Below, one piece after another: positions 48,096-58,966 of a stretch of 64,000 nucleotides of DNA. Within the stretch, counting starts at the first letter, position 1; every line of letters starts with the position of its first letter. Origin of the DNA: Sarcocystis neurona. Its lineage: Eukaryota; Apicomplexa; Conoidasida; Eucoccidiorida; Sarcocystidae. The stretch spans positions 1,748,793-1,812,792 of the forward strand of contig KL647312.1 in NCBI GenBank assembly GCA_000727475.1, given 5' to 3'. The notes under the pieces were generated by a model. It had not been told where the DNA came from. It saw nothing but the letters and a program-made list of their open reading frames with translations, and did not search any database. Made by a program: the position numbers and the translations under genes.

Positions 48096-51000
48096 ATGAG
48101 TGCCACCGTGTTGCCAGCGCGTCCTCCGCCGCCTCCCGGGGGGGCTGCGGCTGCCTCTGCGTCTGCAGCGTTCCAGTCTGCTTCCTCTTCGCTGGCCTCG
48201 TCTTTAATTTTCCCGCCAGCAGATTTGCGCGGCATCATTGAGAAGACGGCGCAGTTCGTCGCGAAGAACGGCGTGGAGTTTGAGCAGCGCGTTCGGCGGG
48301 AGCAAAATAACCAGCGCTTTGCCTTTCTCTTTCCGAGTAATCCGTACCATGCGTACTACCAGCTCAAAGTGCGCGAATATACAACAGGGGAGGAGGCCCC
48401 GCGGCCGCAGGTGCCGCAGGCGATCCTTGACATGCGGAAGCGAGAAGAGGAGAAGGCGAAGCGAAAGGAAAAGTTGCTGATGCTCACACAGTATGGGGAC
48501 CAGGACGCCGAGGAGAAACAGAAGAAAGTAGAGCCGCCACCTCCTGAGGTGTACAGTGTTGTTCAGCCATACATAGCCGCGATTGACGTGGAAGTGATCC
48601 AGACGACGGCGCAGTTTGTTGCGAGAAATGGACAAAGGTTTCTCTCTGGACTTGCCCAGAGAGAGAGGCAAAATCCCCAGTTCGAGTTTCTCAAGCCCAC
48701 GCATGCGCTCTTTCAGTACTTCACAAACCTTGTCGACGCGTACACCAAGTGTCTGCTGCCGCCTCCTGAGCAAACAGAAAAAATTAAGGAAGCCGCGGCC
48801 AATCCGCAGAATGCTCTCAAGCGTTGTATGCAGCGCTTCTTGTGGGAACTGGAACAGGAGAAGCAGCGCAAAGAGAAAGACGCCAAGCAGGCTGAAGAAC
48901 GGGCTCTCATGCACGCGATTGACTGGCACGACTTCTACGTTGTCGAAACTATCGACTTCACTGAAGAAGACGATATGCTTCCGCTCGCGGCCCCGATCGA
49001 CTTCTCTGCCACTGCTGCCAAAAGACCGCCTCCTACTGCTCTCGCAGGCCTGGACGAGGAGGACGCTGAGGCCGATGAAGAAGCCGGTACAGATAGGAGG
49101 AAGCCGCCGCAGCAGCAGCAACAAAGAAGCATTGCTGCGCTCATACGCGAGGCGGCCGACGCGGCGGGAGGCGCAGACGATGAGGACGACCTGGACATGG
49201 AAGAAGATCTGCCTAACCCCTCACAACCTGCTGCTGCTCCTGCCCCTGCTGCTGCTGCTGCCCCTGCGCCTGGTGCTGCTGCTGCGCCGTCTCGTGCCGC
49301 TCCTAGTACCGCAACTCCAGCTGAGAAAGTCGCCGGGCCGTTGCCGCCGGCTGCAGCCGCTACTCCCGCTGCTCAGGAGGAGCAGCCCCCGCAGGCGCAG
49401 CCGCCTCCAGCAGCGGCAGCTCCTGCGCCTCCGTCCACCAAAGCGAAGGCAGACGAGGAGCACGGAGAACCTGAAGAAGAAGACGAGCTTCTCTTGCATC
49501 CAGAAGCTGTCGCTGCGGCTGCCATGGTAAGCAGGCGCTCCGCGCATATCTCGGCTCCGAACACCTGCAAAGGTTGGCGTCCATACGAACAAACAACAAC
49601 GCTTCGAAGATGCTGCTTTCTCTGCACACACGGTGGGGTCTCGTTTTTCGCAGCGTTCGTAGAAAAGGCGTGGCCAGCTTCACGCATGTCGGCCGCACGT
49701 CGAAGGTGGTAACGTCGGAACTGGAAGGATGATACACAGAGAAAGACACACAAACTGAGGTAGCGTGTCTGCGGAGTTAAGATTAAAGTGCACGGATGAA
49801 TTAATGACGAGAGCAGCAAACTAGCCTTTAGAAAGGCACACACGATGCCCTGCCTGTGGTCCGAGCGCATCAAGCGTCTGTGGGAACCTGTTGACACTCG
49901 AAGACTCCCTCGTCAGATTTTGGGCTGCTGTGTTTGCGGCTGCGTGTGTGACGCTGTGGCGCAAATCCTGCGGTGTGCACACAGAGGTAAACACTTCCTG
50001 TCAGCGGGACTCCGCGTCCGTGGAAGTCGCGCGTCCCCGGAGTCTCTGCTCCTGTCTCTTCATAAAATTCCCACTACACGGAGGGTAGTGCAGGCACACA
50101 AGAGGAGGAATGTCGTCCTGTGTATATACGTGTGTACGCGTTCTACATGTTTATTGATTTGGTGGTTTATCCGTGCATTCGTATCATCTATGGACAAGTG
50201 TGTGTAGACGGAGGAGCTTGACGAGAAACCACGGGTGTCAGTCTGAGGGTGTCTGGAGAGAATGGCTGTCGGGCGATGGCAGCAGCCGTAGTAGAGGAGA
50301 GAGGTGCGGAGTCCCGCCGCCAGTGCGAGAGAAGGTTACGGGTCGACACGAAAGGAAGAGAAGACACACACATCCGTAGAAGTAGCCACGACGGTCGCAG
50401 GCAGCGCGCCAGTAGGGTCACGCCGCTAGAGTCCACCCCGCAGAAGAAGAGAACATGGGTGTCGCCCGTGCACGTCGAAGGCGACAAGGAGGCGGTGGTC
50501 GACTGCGAGGTGTCCCCTGTGTTGATATCGCCAGAGAGACACGGAAGCGAGAAGCAGTCCAGAAGAGCTAACTGGACCGTTGGTGAGAGGGAGAGCAGCG
50601 GCGACAGATAAGGGCCCACTCGTGCAGTTCTCAGGGAGTTTCGAGCAGCCGATGAATGGCGATCCCCACCACCTAAAGTGTAGGATGTACGAGTCTGTTG
50701 AAAGGACGTCGTTCCGAGTGTCTACGCGTCTCTCCGTATACGTAGAGTTTATACATATATATAATATATATAGGAGTGTTAAACGTTTCTGTCGTACGTG
50801 CAGAGGCACAGAATGTCCCGGTATTAGTAGTAATCACGGTGGGTGTATATGTGTCGTTTTATTCATAAGGACGTCGCTGCTTTCTCTCTCTGCGTCGCGA
50901 TGCAGGCCCGACCAGCTGTGCGCATCGTGAAGGGCTACGTCCGACAACCGCGCAAGCGCGGAGTGGCAGCAGCGGCAGCAGGAGCCGGAGGAGAGCAGCC

Positions 51001-54000
51001 GGGAGAGAAGGGCCTGCAGAAGTGTCCGATCACTGGGCAGCTGGTGCCTGCCGACCAGATGTCCCAGCACTTGCGCATTCTGCTGCTTGATCCCAAGTGG
51101 AAGTGAGTCTTCTGCTGCAGTCGCAACCGCAGCTCCCGCCGCACCCGCGAAGGCATTGTTTGCGTGCGCAGACCTGCATGACTGTAGCCCTCCTAGTTGA
51201 CGCTTGCTCAGCGGTAGCTGCGGAGCCTGTGTGTACGTATGTGGACCGCTCTCTACGTAGACATATATGCCGGTAGCTGCGGAGCCTGCGTATGCGTCCG
51301 TGGACCCTTCTCTAAGTAGACGTGTATACCTGGACAACACGTGTATCTCCGCATGCACGTTTCTGTGTGCGCATCTGTGTCGCTCTCTGCGTGTACACTG
51401 GCGTGTTGCTGCTGCAAAGCGTTCTCGCTGCCGGTGGAGCTGCCACAAGTTGTGCGCACCGCTGCCAGTGTGCCTAGCAGATCGATGTGCCCACACTTAG
51501 GAGAAAAAGCGTCGCCCATTTGCCTGGCGGACGGTTACTTGCATGTGTGTATAGGCACTTGCATGCGGGACTGCGTGTATTGGTGGGGGCTGACGACGTA
51601 GGTGTACGTATGTGCATGCACGCGCGTATCTACGTGCCTGCACAAGTGTGTCGCTGCGTGTAGATACGGGTTTAGGCATCTCTGCAGGCGTCTGTGTGTG
51701 AATTGCTGTGAAAACGTCTTTCTACAACACACATATCCAAAGAAGATTTACTATTTTGGAAAGACAGTTCAAACGGTCGCGCACGTTTGCGTCATCAGGA
51801 GAGGAAGAGGAGGTGCAGAAGGCAGCGCAGGACATCAGGAAACATGTGCATTTTCTGGCAAGCGCAGACGCGGCGGCAGGCTTGCCTCTCGTTAGCTTCT
51901 TTCTACGTCTGTGTGCGAGGAACATTACGGGTTGACGGCTGGTCCAGTTGTCCATGCGCAACCTACTTGCAAAGAACGTGGCGCTATAATTTACGTGTCT
52001 GGCTGTTGCACGTAGGACCGACTACTGCACGAATGCGCGTCGACAGTTGCCCTGCTGCGGGTCTCGTTTCTGTTTGTTCGCCAGCGATCTGACTTGTTAC
52101 TATCAGCCTTCTCGCCGTGCAGCCTGTTGTGTGTGTGCCGACACTGCTGCAGCAGCGGGTGCGCTGAGGTGTCTGTACATCGCAGTCGCGCACGCTGACA
52201 CCTGCTTCGGCTGTCTGCACGCGCCGCAGTATTCTACGCCGCGACGTCCTGTGGAACACCTTCGAGGCCCGCAGGTCTCTCGGGTTACGCGACTGTGTGG
52301 CTACTCGGTAGCGTCTGCTGCCACCAGTGCTGTTGCTGCGGAGCTGTGTGGCTGTTGCTCTTTTGCAGCTGTTCCTTTGTATGTGGTGTGCTGCCTTTTC
52401 TCCTTCGCCGCGTCGCGTCATCTGCCCTCGTCATCTTCCGCCAGGGAAACGATCTCTGCTTTTCGTGCGCCGTCACCTGTGCTACGCTGCAGTTTTGTGT
52501 GTGTGCGCACAGAGAACAGAAAGAGAAGTTCCTGGAGAAGGCCAAGGCAGACTCCGCGTTCGCGCCCATGGGAGATGTGGAAGGAAATCTTGCTCTTTTT
52601 GTGGCGAAGCGTCCAGACCTTTTCGGCTCCGTTGATGAGCAGGTGGTATGTGCTGCTGCGTCTGCTGCTGCCTCTGCACGAACAGTCACGCATCTCTACC
52701 CATGCGGGGGATGCGCTGCTGCTGGTGCTGCGTGCACCCGTCGCCGACAGCAGATTCGCTCCTGCTGGTGCTGCATGCGCCTATCGCCGACTGCACACTC
52801 GGTGGCGTCTCACCTGGTGCCCGCATTCCCCTGTGTCCGAACGTTTGAGCTAAATTAGAGTAACTCTGTTTATAGTCGTTGCTATACGTACCTGCCCTCT
52901 CGTGAAGTATACGTATTTCACCACGCGTGCGCGTATGCGTGATGGACTGTCTAGAAAAGCTGCAGTGTTGCAGCGTCTGATTGGCCGTGCAAGGTTCGTG
53001 GGTGGCAGTTATACGCCGGGAACTCCGTGCGGTAGGCGGGAACAGGCGTCGCAGGTGCCGTCAGAGTCGGGGCAGAAGCCACATGAGCTGCGGAGGGTGA
53101 CTCAAAACACGAGAAGCGCACACACCTGGACCTGAGACAGTTCGTGCTTTAAAGGAAAGAATCCCATCTGTTGCATGCTGTTGACGAGGTTTATAAATCT
53201 GAGAGGATTGACTCCCACCTGTAGACGCCTCTCCTTGTCCCCCAGCGGTGCAGTGGTGGGATCTGCGTCCATGGAAAGGCTGCCGTGTCCCTACGGGCCA
53301 GCTTCTTCACTGCGAGGTGGGGGAAGTTCGGCGTGGGACTTGGACGACTTTTGTCCGTTTCAGCAACGCACATTTTCTGGGACAATGGTATACACGCACA
53401 GGTTCCTCTGTGCGCGACAGTAAATATAGACACGCTCGAAGCGCAGCCCAGCCACCGCACACCTGTGAAGGAGACGCCCTCACTTCCGCAGTGCACTACA
53501 CTTCTAATGGCCAGCACTTATCTCTCACATCTTGCTTTTTCTTAACGTCGGGGGCCAGCTGAAAAAAAGATGTTTGCGCACCTGTTGACAGCCGTCGGTG
53601 GAGCGTAGACACAGGCATTCGAAACGACCCGTGGGACTCCGCCACTGCAGGGGTGGGATGTGTATACGTGAGTCGGCTTGCACGAGTGGGCGTGGCTATG
53701 TGTGTGCGTAGGTGTGTATGCGTGTATGCATGCGCTTTGAGACGTCCACAGATGCGGGTGCTGTCTTCTCACCGGCGTGTGTGTGTTACACATGCGCGGG
53801 TTCAAGTACGTCCTTCATGTGGGTCTTGATGTTAGGGTGCGGCCGCGCCAGGGGAGACGCCGCTGGCGTCCTCGGCAGTGGGGGAGGGCGTTCCTGGGGT
53901 TGTCGCTGTGGTTGTATGCGGGGTGCTGCTGTGCTCTGAGTGCTGCTGCGGCCGCCTGCAGGTGGTTGAAGACACGACAGTGACTGGAAATGCGCCGACG

Positions 54001-55448
54001 ACAGGAGGAGCCGAGAGCAGCAAAGTTCCACCAGGACCCCTGCTGCCGACGCCGACGCCGAGGCCAGGGTTGCTGCCGGCTCCGCCTCTGAAGCGCTTCC
54101 GCACAGCAGCAGAAGCAGCGGCCGCCGTCGCTGCAGCAGGTGCAGGAGGAGGAGGAGCAGTAGCAGCAGTTCCAACACCGGCAGGGGTCCCGTTTGCGCT
54201 GACGATCGTCTGCGAAGAAGGGGGAGGACTGGAGGCGCAGGAGATGCTCATCGAAGTTAACGAAAAGATTACCTTTGCTGCTCTGAAGGAAAGTTTGCTG
54301 GAGGCCGGCATGGGGTTGGAAGGCCTGAGAGCCGCAAATCTCTTCGTTAAAGACGCAGCAACAGGCGCCCAGCTAGCGGTAAGTCAAGACGTGGACGAAC
54401 CTACGGATGTGTCCGCTTCCCAGTCCTACGCGTGCAGCGGCCACTCGCGGGCTGTGGCCGTCTATAGCTAGCAACACACACTTTTGCGGATTTACGCAAA
54501 CAACTTGAACAGTTCCACAGCTGCCTACCCTCGCGAATATAACCATACACGCATGCGTGTCTGTGCATCTATGCGTGTATACACATGTGTATACTTGTAA
54601 GTGGGTGTGGGTGGATACACGGGTATCTATTTGTATATATACATATATGTACACATATATATATATAAATGCATATATATATATATATATGTGTATGTAT
54701 ATGTGCTTAAAAGGAGGGGCCTGCATACCTGAAGGGGGGAGGGAAGACCTGCTTATGGCTCATCTACATTTTCTAATCTGTGACATGTGTTGAGGCGCAC
54801 GTCAGCGTAAGAAACGCTTTTTGCTTCTCTTCTGGACACACGTACAAATGGATGGTAGACGCGCGTGTATGTAGGCTAGTGTTCATATATCAGTCTACTA
54901 GTTATTACACATGTGAGCGCACACACATGTGTGAATGCGGCGTCTCTGTTTTTCTGTCGTTCTGTCCCTACGTAGTATGCGTTACGTCTGCGTGTGTCAT
55001 GCGTACGAGTGTATGTGTGCATGCACGTGTATAAATACGTGTGTGGGTGAACGTAGCGCTTTGAAATGCTCTTGTGATAGCGTAGGCACGCGCGCATTCT
55101 GTGTCTCTCGTAAACTGCTGTACAGGACTGGCGAACGATCGAGTCGTACGGGCTGCACTGCGTGCCGGCGCCGCGTGTGGTGCTCTCTGCGTCGCGCTGA
55201 AGGCAGCAACGGCAGCGGACGGCGTGAACACGAAGCTGCTGCCGGTGTGCTGCAGTGTGCCGTATAGAGAAGGTGAAAATCGACGCAGAGAGTGCAACTT
55301 TGGAGAGGGACGCCACTGCCCTCAGAGAAAGCAAGACAAGGAAAAGCGTAGCACACACGGAAGTGTACATATGAATCTACGTATCTGCGTATACGTGTAT
55401 ATATGCGTGTGCGTACAAGAAACATCGCTTCTGTATGTGCGTTCTTGA
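48096..55448 (+). CDS. SF3A1: Splicing factor 3A subunit 1 (SF3a120/Prp21)
   Basis: A nuclear U2 snRNP subunit needed for prespliceosome assembly. Exons with matching phases: 48096-49526, 50906-51102 and 52513-52645. Then 53962-54378, and a final exon beginning near 55126 whose phase is not settled. Exon 1 holds two SURP modules: IIEKTAQFVAKNGVEFEQRV with FLFPSNPYHAYYQLK, and VIQTTAQFVARNGQRF with FLKPTHALFQYFTNLVDAY. These are followed by a charged helix and Ala/Pro-rich tracts. Exon 2 carries VRIVKGYVRQP and CPITGQLVPADQMSQHLRIL then LLDPKWK; exon 3 carries EQKEKFLEKAKADSAFAP and LFVAKRPDLFG. Exon 4 ends in a C-terminal ubiquitin-like domain (EVNEKITFAALKESLLEAGM, RAANLFVKDAATGAQLA). The usual TWDGHSG-like segment between exons 3 and 4 was not found, so an exon is probably missed there, and the stop is uncertain. 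Confidence 0.9.
49527..50905 (+). other. SF3A1 intron 1
   Basis: This intron is 1,379 nt, from GTAAGC after GCCATG to GATGCAG before GCCCGACC. Joining the two gives ..AAAM then ARPAVRIVKGY, continuous with the family. It contains a 120-codon plus-strand open frame at 50249-50611 and a TATATA tract at 50750-50775, neither of which looks conserved. Confidence 0.8.
51212..51331 (+). repeat. 60-bp tandem duplication in SF3A1 intron 2
   Basis: GGTAGCTGCGGAGCCTG occurs at 51212 and 51272, each followed by GTGGACC, CTCTCT/TCTCTA and a TAGACAT/TAGACGT block. The period is 60 bp with scattered differences. It lies in the intron between exons 2 and 3. Confidence 0.75.
54595..54710 (+). repeat. TA/TG microsatellite in the last SF3A1 intron
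   Basis: Long alternating TA with some TG and CA steps, including uninterrupted ATATATATATATATATAT around 54676. It sits between the GTAAGT donor at 54379 and the acceptor at 55125. It is typical of the non-coding DNA of this window. Confidence 0.85.
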
Positions 55449-58400
55449 CGGTGTGCTTGGTGCACGTATCGCTGTAGATCTGTAAGTGCGTATACAGATG
55501 CGTATGTGTGTGTGTCTGTGGGTCGCCGTGCATCGTGGGCGTCTCGTTGTAACGTTGTCTAGAGAGACAGGCGTTCTTCTGAGGCACCCGACTAGCGAAC
55601 AGTCCGAGAAGGACGTTCTTCTTTTGGCAGGTCCTTTTGAAAGAAAGATGTGCAGAGCAGGACGACATGACTGAGTTTGTGTGATACCGTAGTCTTGTGA
55701 GATAGGGAAAGCCTCACCCTTTGTTTGACAGGCGAGGAAGAGCGTGTATGTACGTCCGACGTGGTGAAGAGGGGCAAAATTTTCTGCCTCGTGCAGCGGC
55801 TGAACCCAAGGGACACGGGGAATGAACGCACGGCAGGAGGCGTACGTATAGTAGGACGCCTACCATGTGAAAGGGAGAAATTTAGATAGGGGTATGTGGA
55901 CGTGAGAATTTTCCTTTCATGCATCTTTGTCGCCCACTGTTTCCTTGTAGCGTCCATCTGTATCATCAGCAGTCTCGGTACGGCGAGTTGACGGCGGGGT
56001 ACTTTTTCGTAATATTGAAGACCATGTGCAACAGCGGGTACGCGGCGCATCCGCGCGATGTAGCCTGAATGTCGCCACGCACCTGAGTCGTGTTGCGTCT
56101 GTGCAGGACAGTCCTTTCGTATGCACCTGATGGGGCATAGCTCATTTTAGATATATACATATATATGTGTATATATTGTCGTTGTGGAAATGTGTGGTGG
56201 CCGTATGTCAACGAACGTATGCAGGGCCCGTACTTAGAGAGCTGTGCTGCCGGTGGTGTACAGGAAGGATGTCTGGCACGCGCCTTAGCAGAAAATACAC
56301 AAGGGCGTTGGCGACAATTCTGAGAGACAAGACCCTCTGCCCAGCGGATGGAGGCGCATAAACCAGTGTGCGGGTGTCTACGTTGCTAGATCTCTACACA
56401 TTCATGCATATTAAAACTGACGTATCTTCAGCCGTTTTTATTAGGCGCAGCTGTGTGTTTCAAGGTCTGCGTGCTGACGTGCGTGAACGTGGAGTCGCCG
56501 TGGATGCACACGCTTGCGCTTGAAATTAAGGCGCCGAAGATGACGTGAAGAAGGCAGCCCTTGGGGATGCGTGTCTGTAGTGGGCGGCGAAGTGGCTCAC
56601 ACGCCCGTACGTGTATAGGTGTGCCGCCGTGGCCGTCTGTAGCTGGTCAGTCATTTCTTGTACGTATAAAAGTGGCCAGTAGAGCTGTGCACTGTGGACT
56701 TGCGACCTGTGTCGGCAGGTGGGTCCGTTTTGCGCATGTTCTCTCGGTCCGTGAAGAGGCAGGTGGAAGAAGCGGGAGGGAGGATTCTAGAAATGGCAGA
56801 TACAGGAATGTGTGTAGGGCGAGCGAGTCTCTTTCACCCGTAGCCGTGCACCTTGAACGAACAAGACCCGCTGCGATACACTCACTGTTGTTTGGGTGCT
56901 GCCGGCGTGCCATGAAAAGGCTCTCGGCCTTTTGCGACACCTTCACTGTTGTTTGGGTGCTGCCGGCGTGCCACGAAAAGGCTCTCGGCCTTTTTCCCTG
57001 CTGCTGGGAAGCTCTAAGAAAGATGCTGCCACCCCCGGCAACTTTTTCTACTCGGAGTCTCTTCGAGTCTGCAGATTCTCATGGATCGTCACCACCTCCC
57101 CCCACTTCCGCAGAATACCCTTACGTACGGGCGGCTGCTTCTCGCAGTCCCACTACTGCGCGGGCAGTGGTTATTATGCCCGCTGATGCGCCGCGGGCCA
57201 TCCTTGTGCTGCCTCATTCCGCATCCAGCTAGTTCTTGCGTAGACGTTTATGTCACTTTATCGGGCGTATGGAAATACTTTTCCTGCAGACCTCACCGAC
57301 GTCACGCAGGTCTTGTCTACAACTACGCACTCCAGAACTGGAAGGGCCTCGTGGAGCAGTCTGTGGCGCCACATTTTCGTCGCTACTCTGTCAAACTGTC
57401 TCGTGTACGCGCGGCTGTTAGAAACTGCGTTCTTCCGCGCGCACCGCATGCATGTACACTTCATTCCAAAGAATGATTTCAAAGCCTCGCCGCAGTTACA
57501 CGCACGCACAGGCACATACATACATACATACGTACATACAGACACACGCAAAGACACGCACACTTCGTTTTCATGCGCCCGTATATGCTGTACACATATG
57601 CAGGCACGAATTGATTCAGTGATGTGTGTGCAAGTGTGGTGTACGTAACTGCATAATCCTGCGGACGCGCATGCAATGAAATACCACACGTCTGCAGGCT
57701 TGGCATCTCATATACTCTACATGATAAAACAGTTGTAACGTGACCATTTTCTGGCCCGCTGCAGCAACGACATGCACACGCTTCTCGTCAAAATGACCCT
57801 GCCATTCCGTTCTTGATGCACCAAACGCCATACATACGGCTGCTGCCGCTACCAGTAGCAACGCACCGCCCGTCCGCTACAGAGCGCTTTGTACTAAATG
57901 TCCTGCGGCCCTCCGTGTTCCTGCATCCGCAGCAATAGCGTCGCTCAAACCGTTCACCGCCACACGCATCACAAAAGACCTAATCTACAAAGATGGCACT
58001 GGAGCAACAAGGACGAAAGGATAAGAGTAGTGCGGCGCTAACGCATCAACATCATGTAGACACTCACCCCCGTACAGCCACTGCTTCGACCTACAACGCG
58101 GCAACAACGCCTAATCGCCCAAGCCACCGCACATGTCCAACCGCCACTCTTTCGCAGCGGACCCACGCCCCGATACGCACACGCGTACGTACACGTTTCT
58201 AGTTACACGGACGTACAGATAAATACGCGTACATAGTCTTACAAGCGACGACAGTCCTGAGACTGCACAAATTGTCATATATCTGTCCACAGATTTTATA
58301 AAGAATTACCGCGACGTCGTGAGGCCTTAGAAGGACGCACACTTCTGCTGCGCTCACGTCTGCAATTGCTTCAGTTTCAGCAGCGGTCGTTGTGCTGTAG

Positions 58401-58966
58401 CCATCGAGTGGCACGTCACACAGAGGCGCCTATGCGAGGATTCACCCCCTGTGCTTCTACCGCGCAGACCGTCTCGCACATACCCTCTCCATACCTTTCT
58501 CAGATGCTAAGGCCTCGGTCTCGCAAGACTGCCCAGCTCTTCTGCCGCACCGGCATGTGTGTACGTGTTTGTGCTGCTGCAGGTGCAGCCTGGAGGACTG
58601 CATCAGGTGCCGAGCACCAGCCACAGGAAGCGCCAGGAGCAGCACAGCATATGGAACACAGGCAGCAGCACCCACCAGAGGCACGACATCTCTGCAGCAG
58701 CAGCAGTCGCGACAGCAGGAGGATAGTCGCCGGTGACTGCCGAACACTGGCAACTTGTAGAAGCAGCAGACGCACCGTAACCCATGTCACGCAGGCCATA
58801 CGGGGTGCTGCAGCAGCAGCTTGCCATCATTGCACGACGCGACCCTGCACCACCTGCATAGCGTAGTCTCATTAGACGGAGTTCCGCTTGGCACGAAGGC
58901 GCTCTTCTCCCCGTGTGAAGACTGCAGTTTTCTCTTGCGAACGTTCTCTACTGCTCTCCTCTACTT
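55449..58966. other. Stretch without a confident gene
   Basis: No conserved domain recognised. Frames worth noting: 55592-56050 (-) includes a HGLQYYEKVPRRQLAVPRLL peptide; 57081-57476 (+) includes VYNYALQNWKGLVEQSVAPH; 57616-57861 (-) has a hydrophobic stretch followed by RTEWQGHFDEKRVHVVAA but no ATG. Microsatellites of the TACATACATACG type lie at 57505-57560. Two tandem copies of a 61-bp unit lie at 56882-56995. Confidence 0.4.
56882..56995 (+). repeat. 61-bp tandem duplication
   Basis: TCACTGTTGTTTGGGTGCTG starts at 56882 and at 56943. The shared block runs about 52 bp with a single T/C difference (GCCATGAAAA against GCCACGAAAA), so the duplication is recent. It lies within a 223-codon plus-strand open frame that has no recognisable domain. 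Confidence 0.9.

Noticed and set aside
48204..49124. 306-codon minus-strand open frame
   Set aside because: It is the antisense shadow of SF3A1 exon 1. The plus strand has two clear SURP modules and the minus reading is Leu/Arg-rich without motifs.
50249..50611. 120-codon plus-strand frame and overlapping 143-codon minus-strand frame
   Set aside because: Both lie inside SF3A1 intron 1, whose flanking exons join to give family-continuous protein. The frames overlap each other and show no domain.
57616..57861. Short minus-strand frame that looks like a signal peptide plus small secreted protein
   Set aside because: The apparent start is TTG, not ATG, and a stop precedes it, so the signal-peptide reading is not supported. 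It could only be an internal exon.
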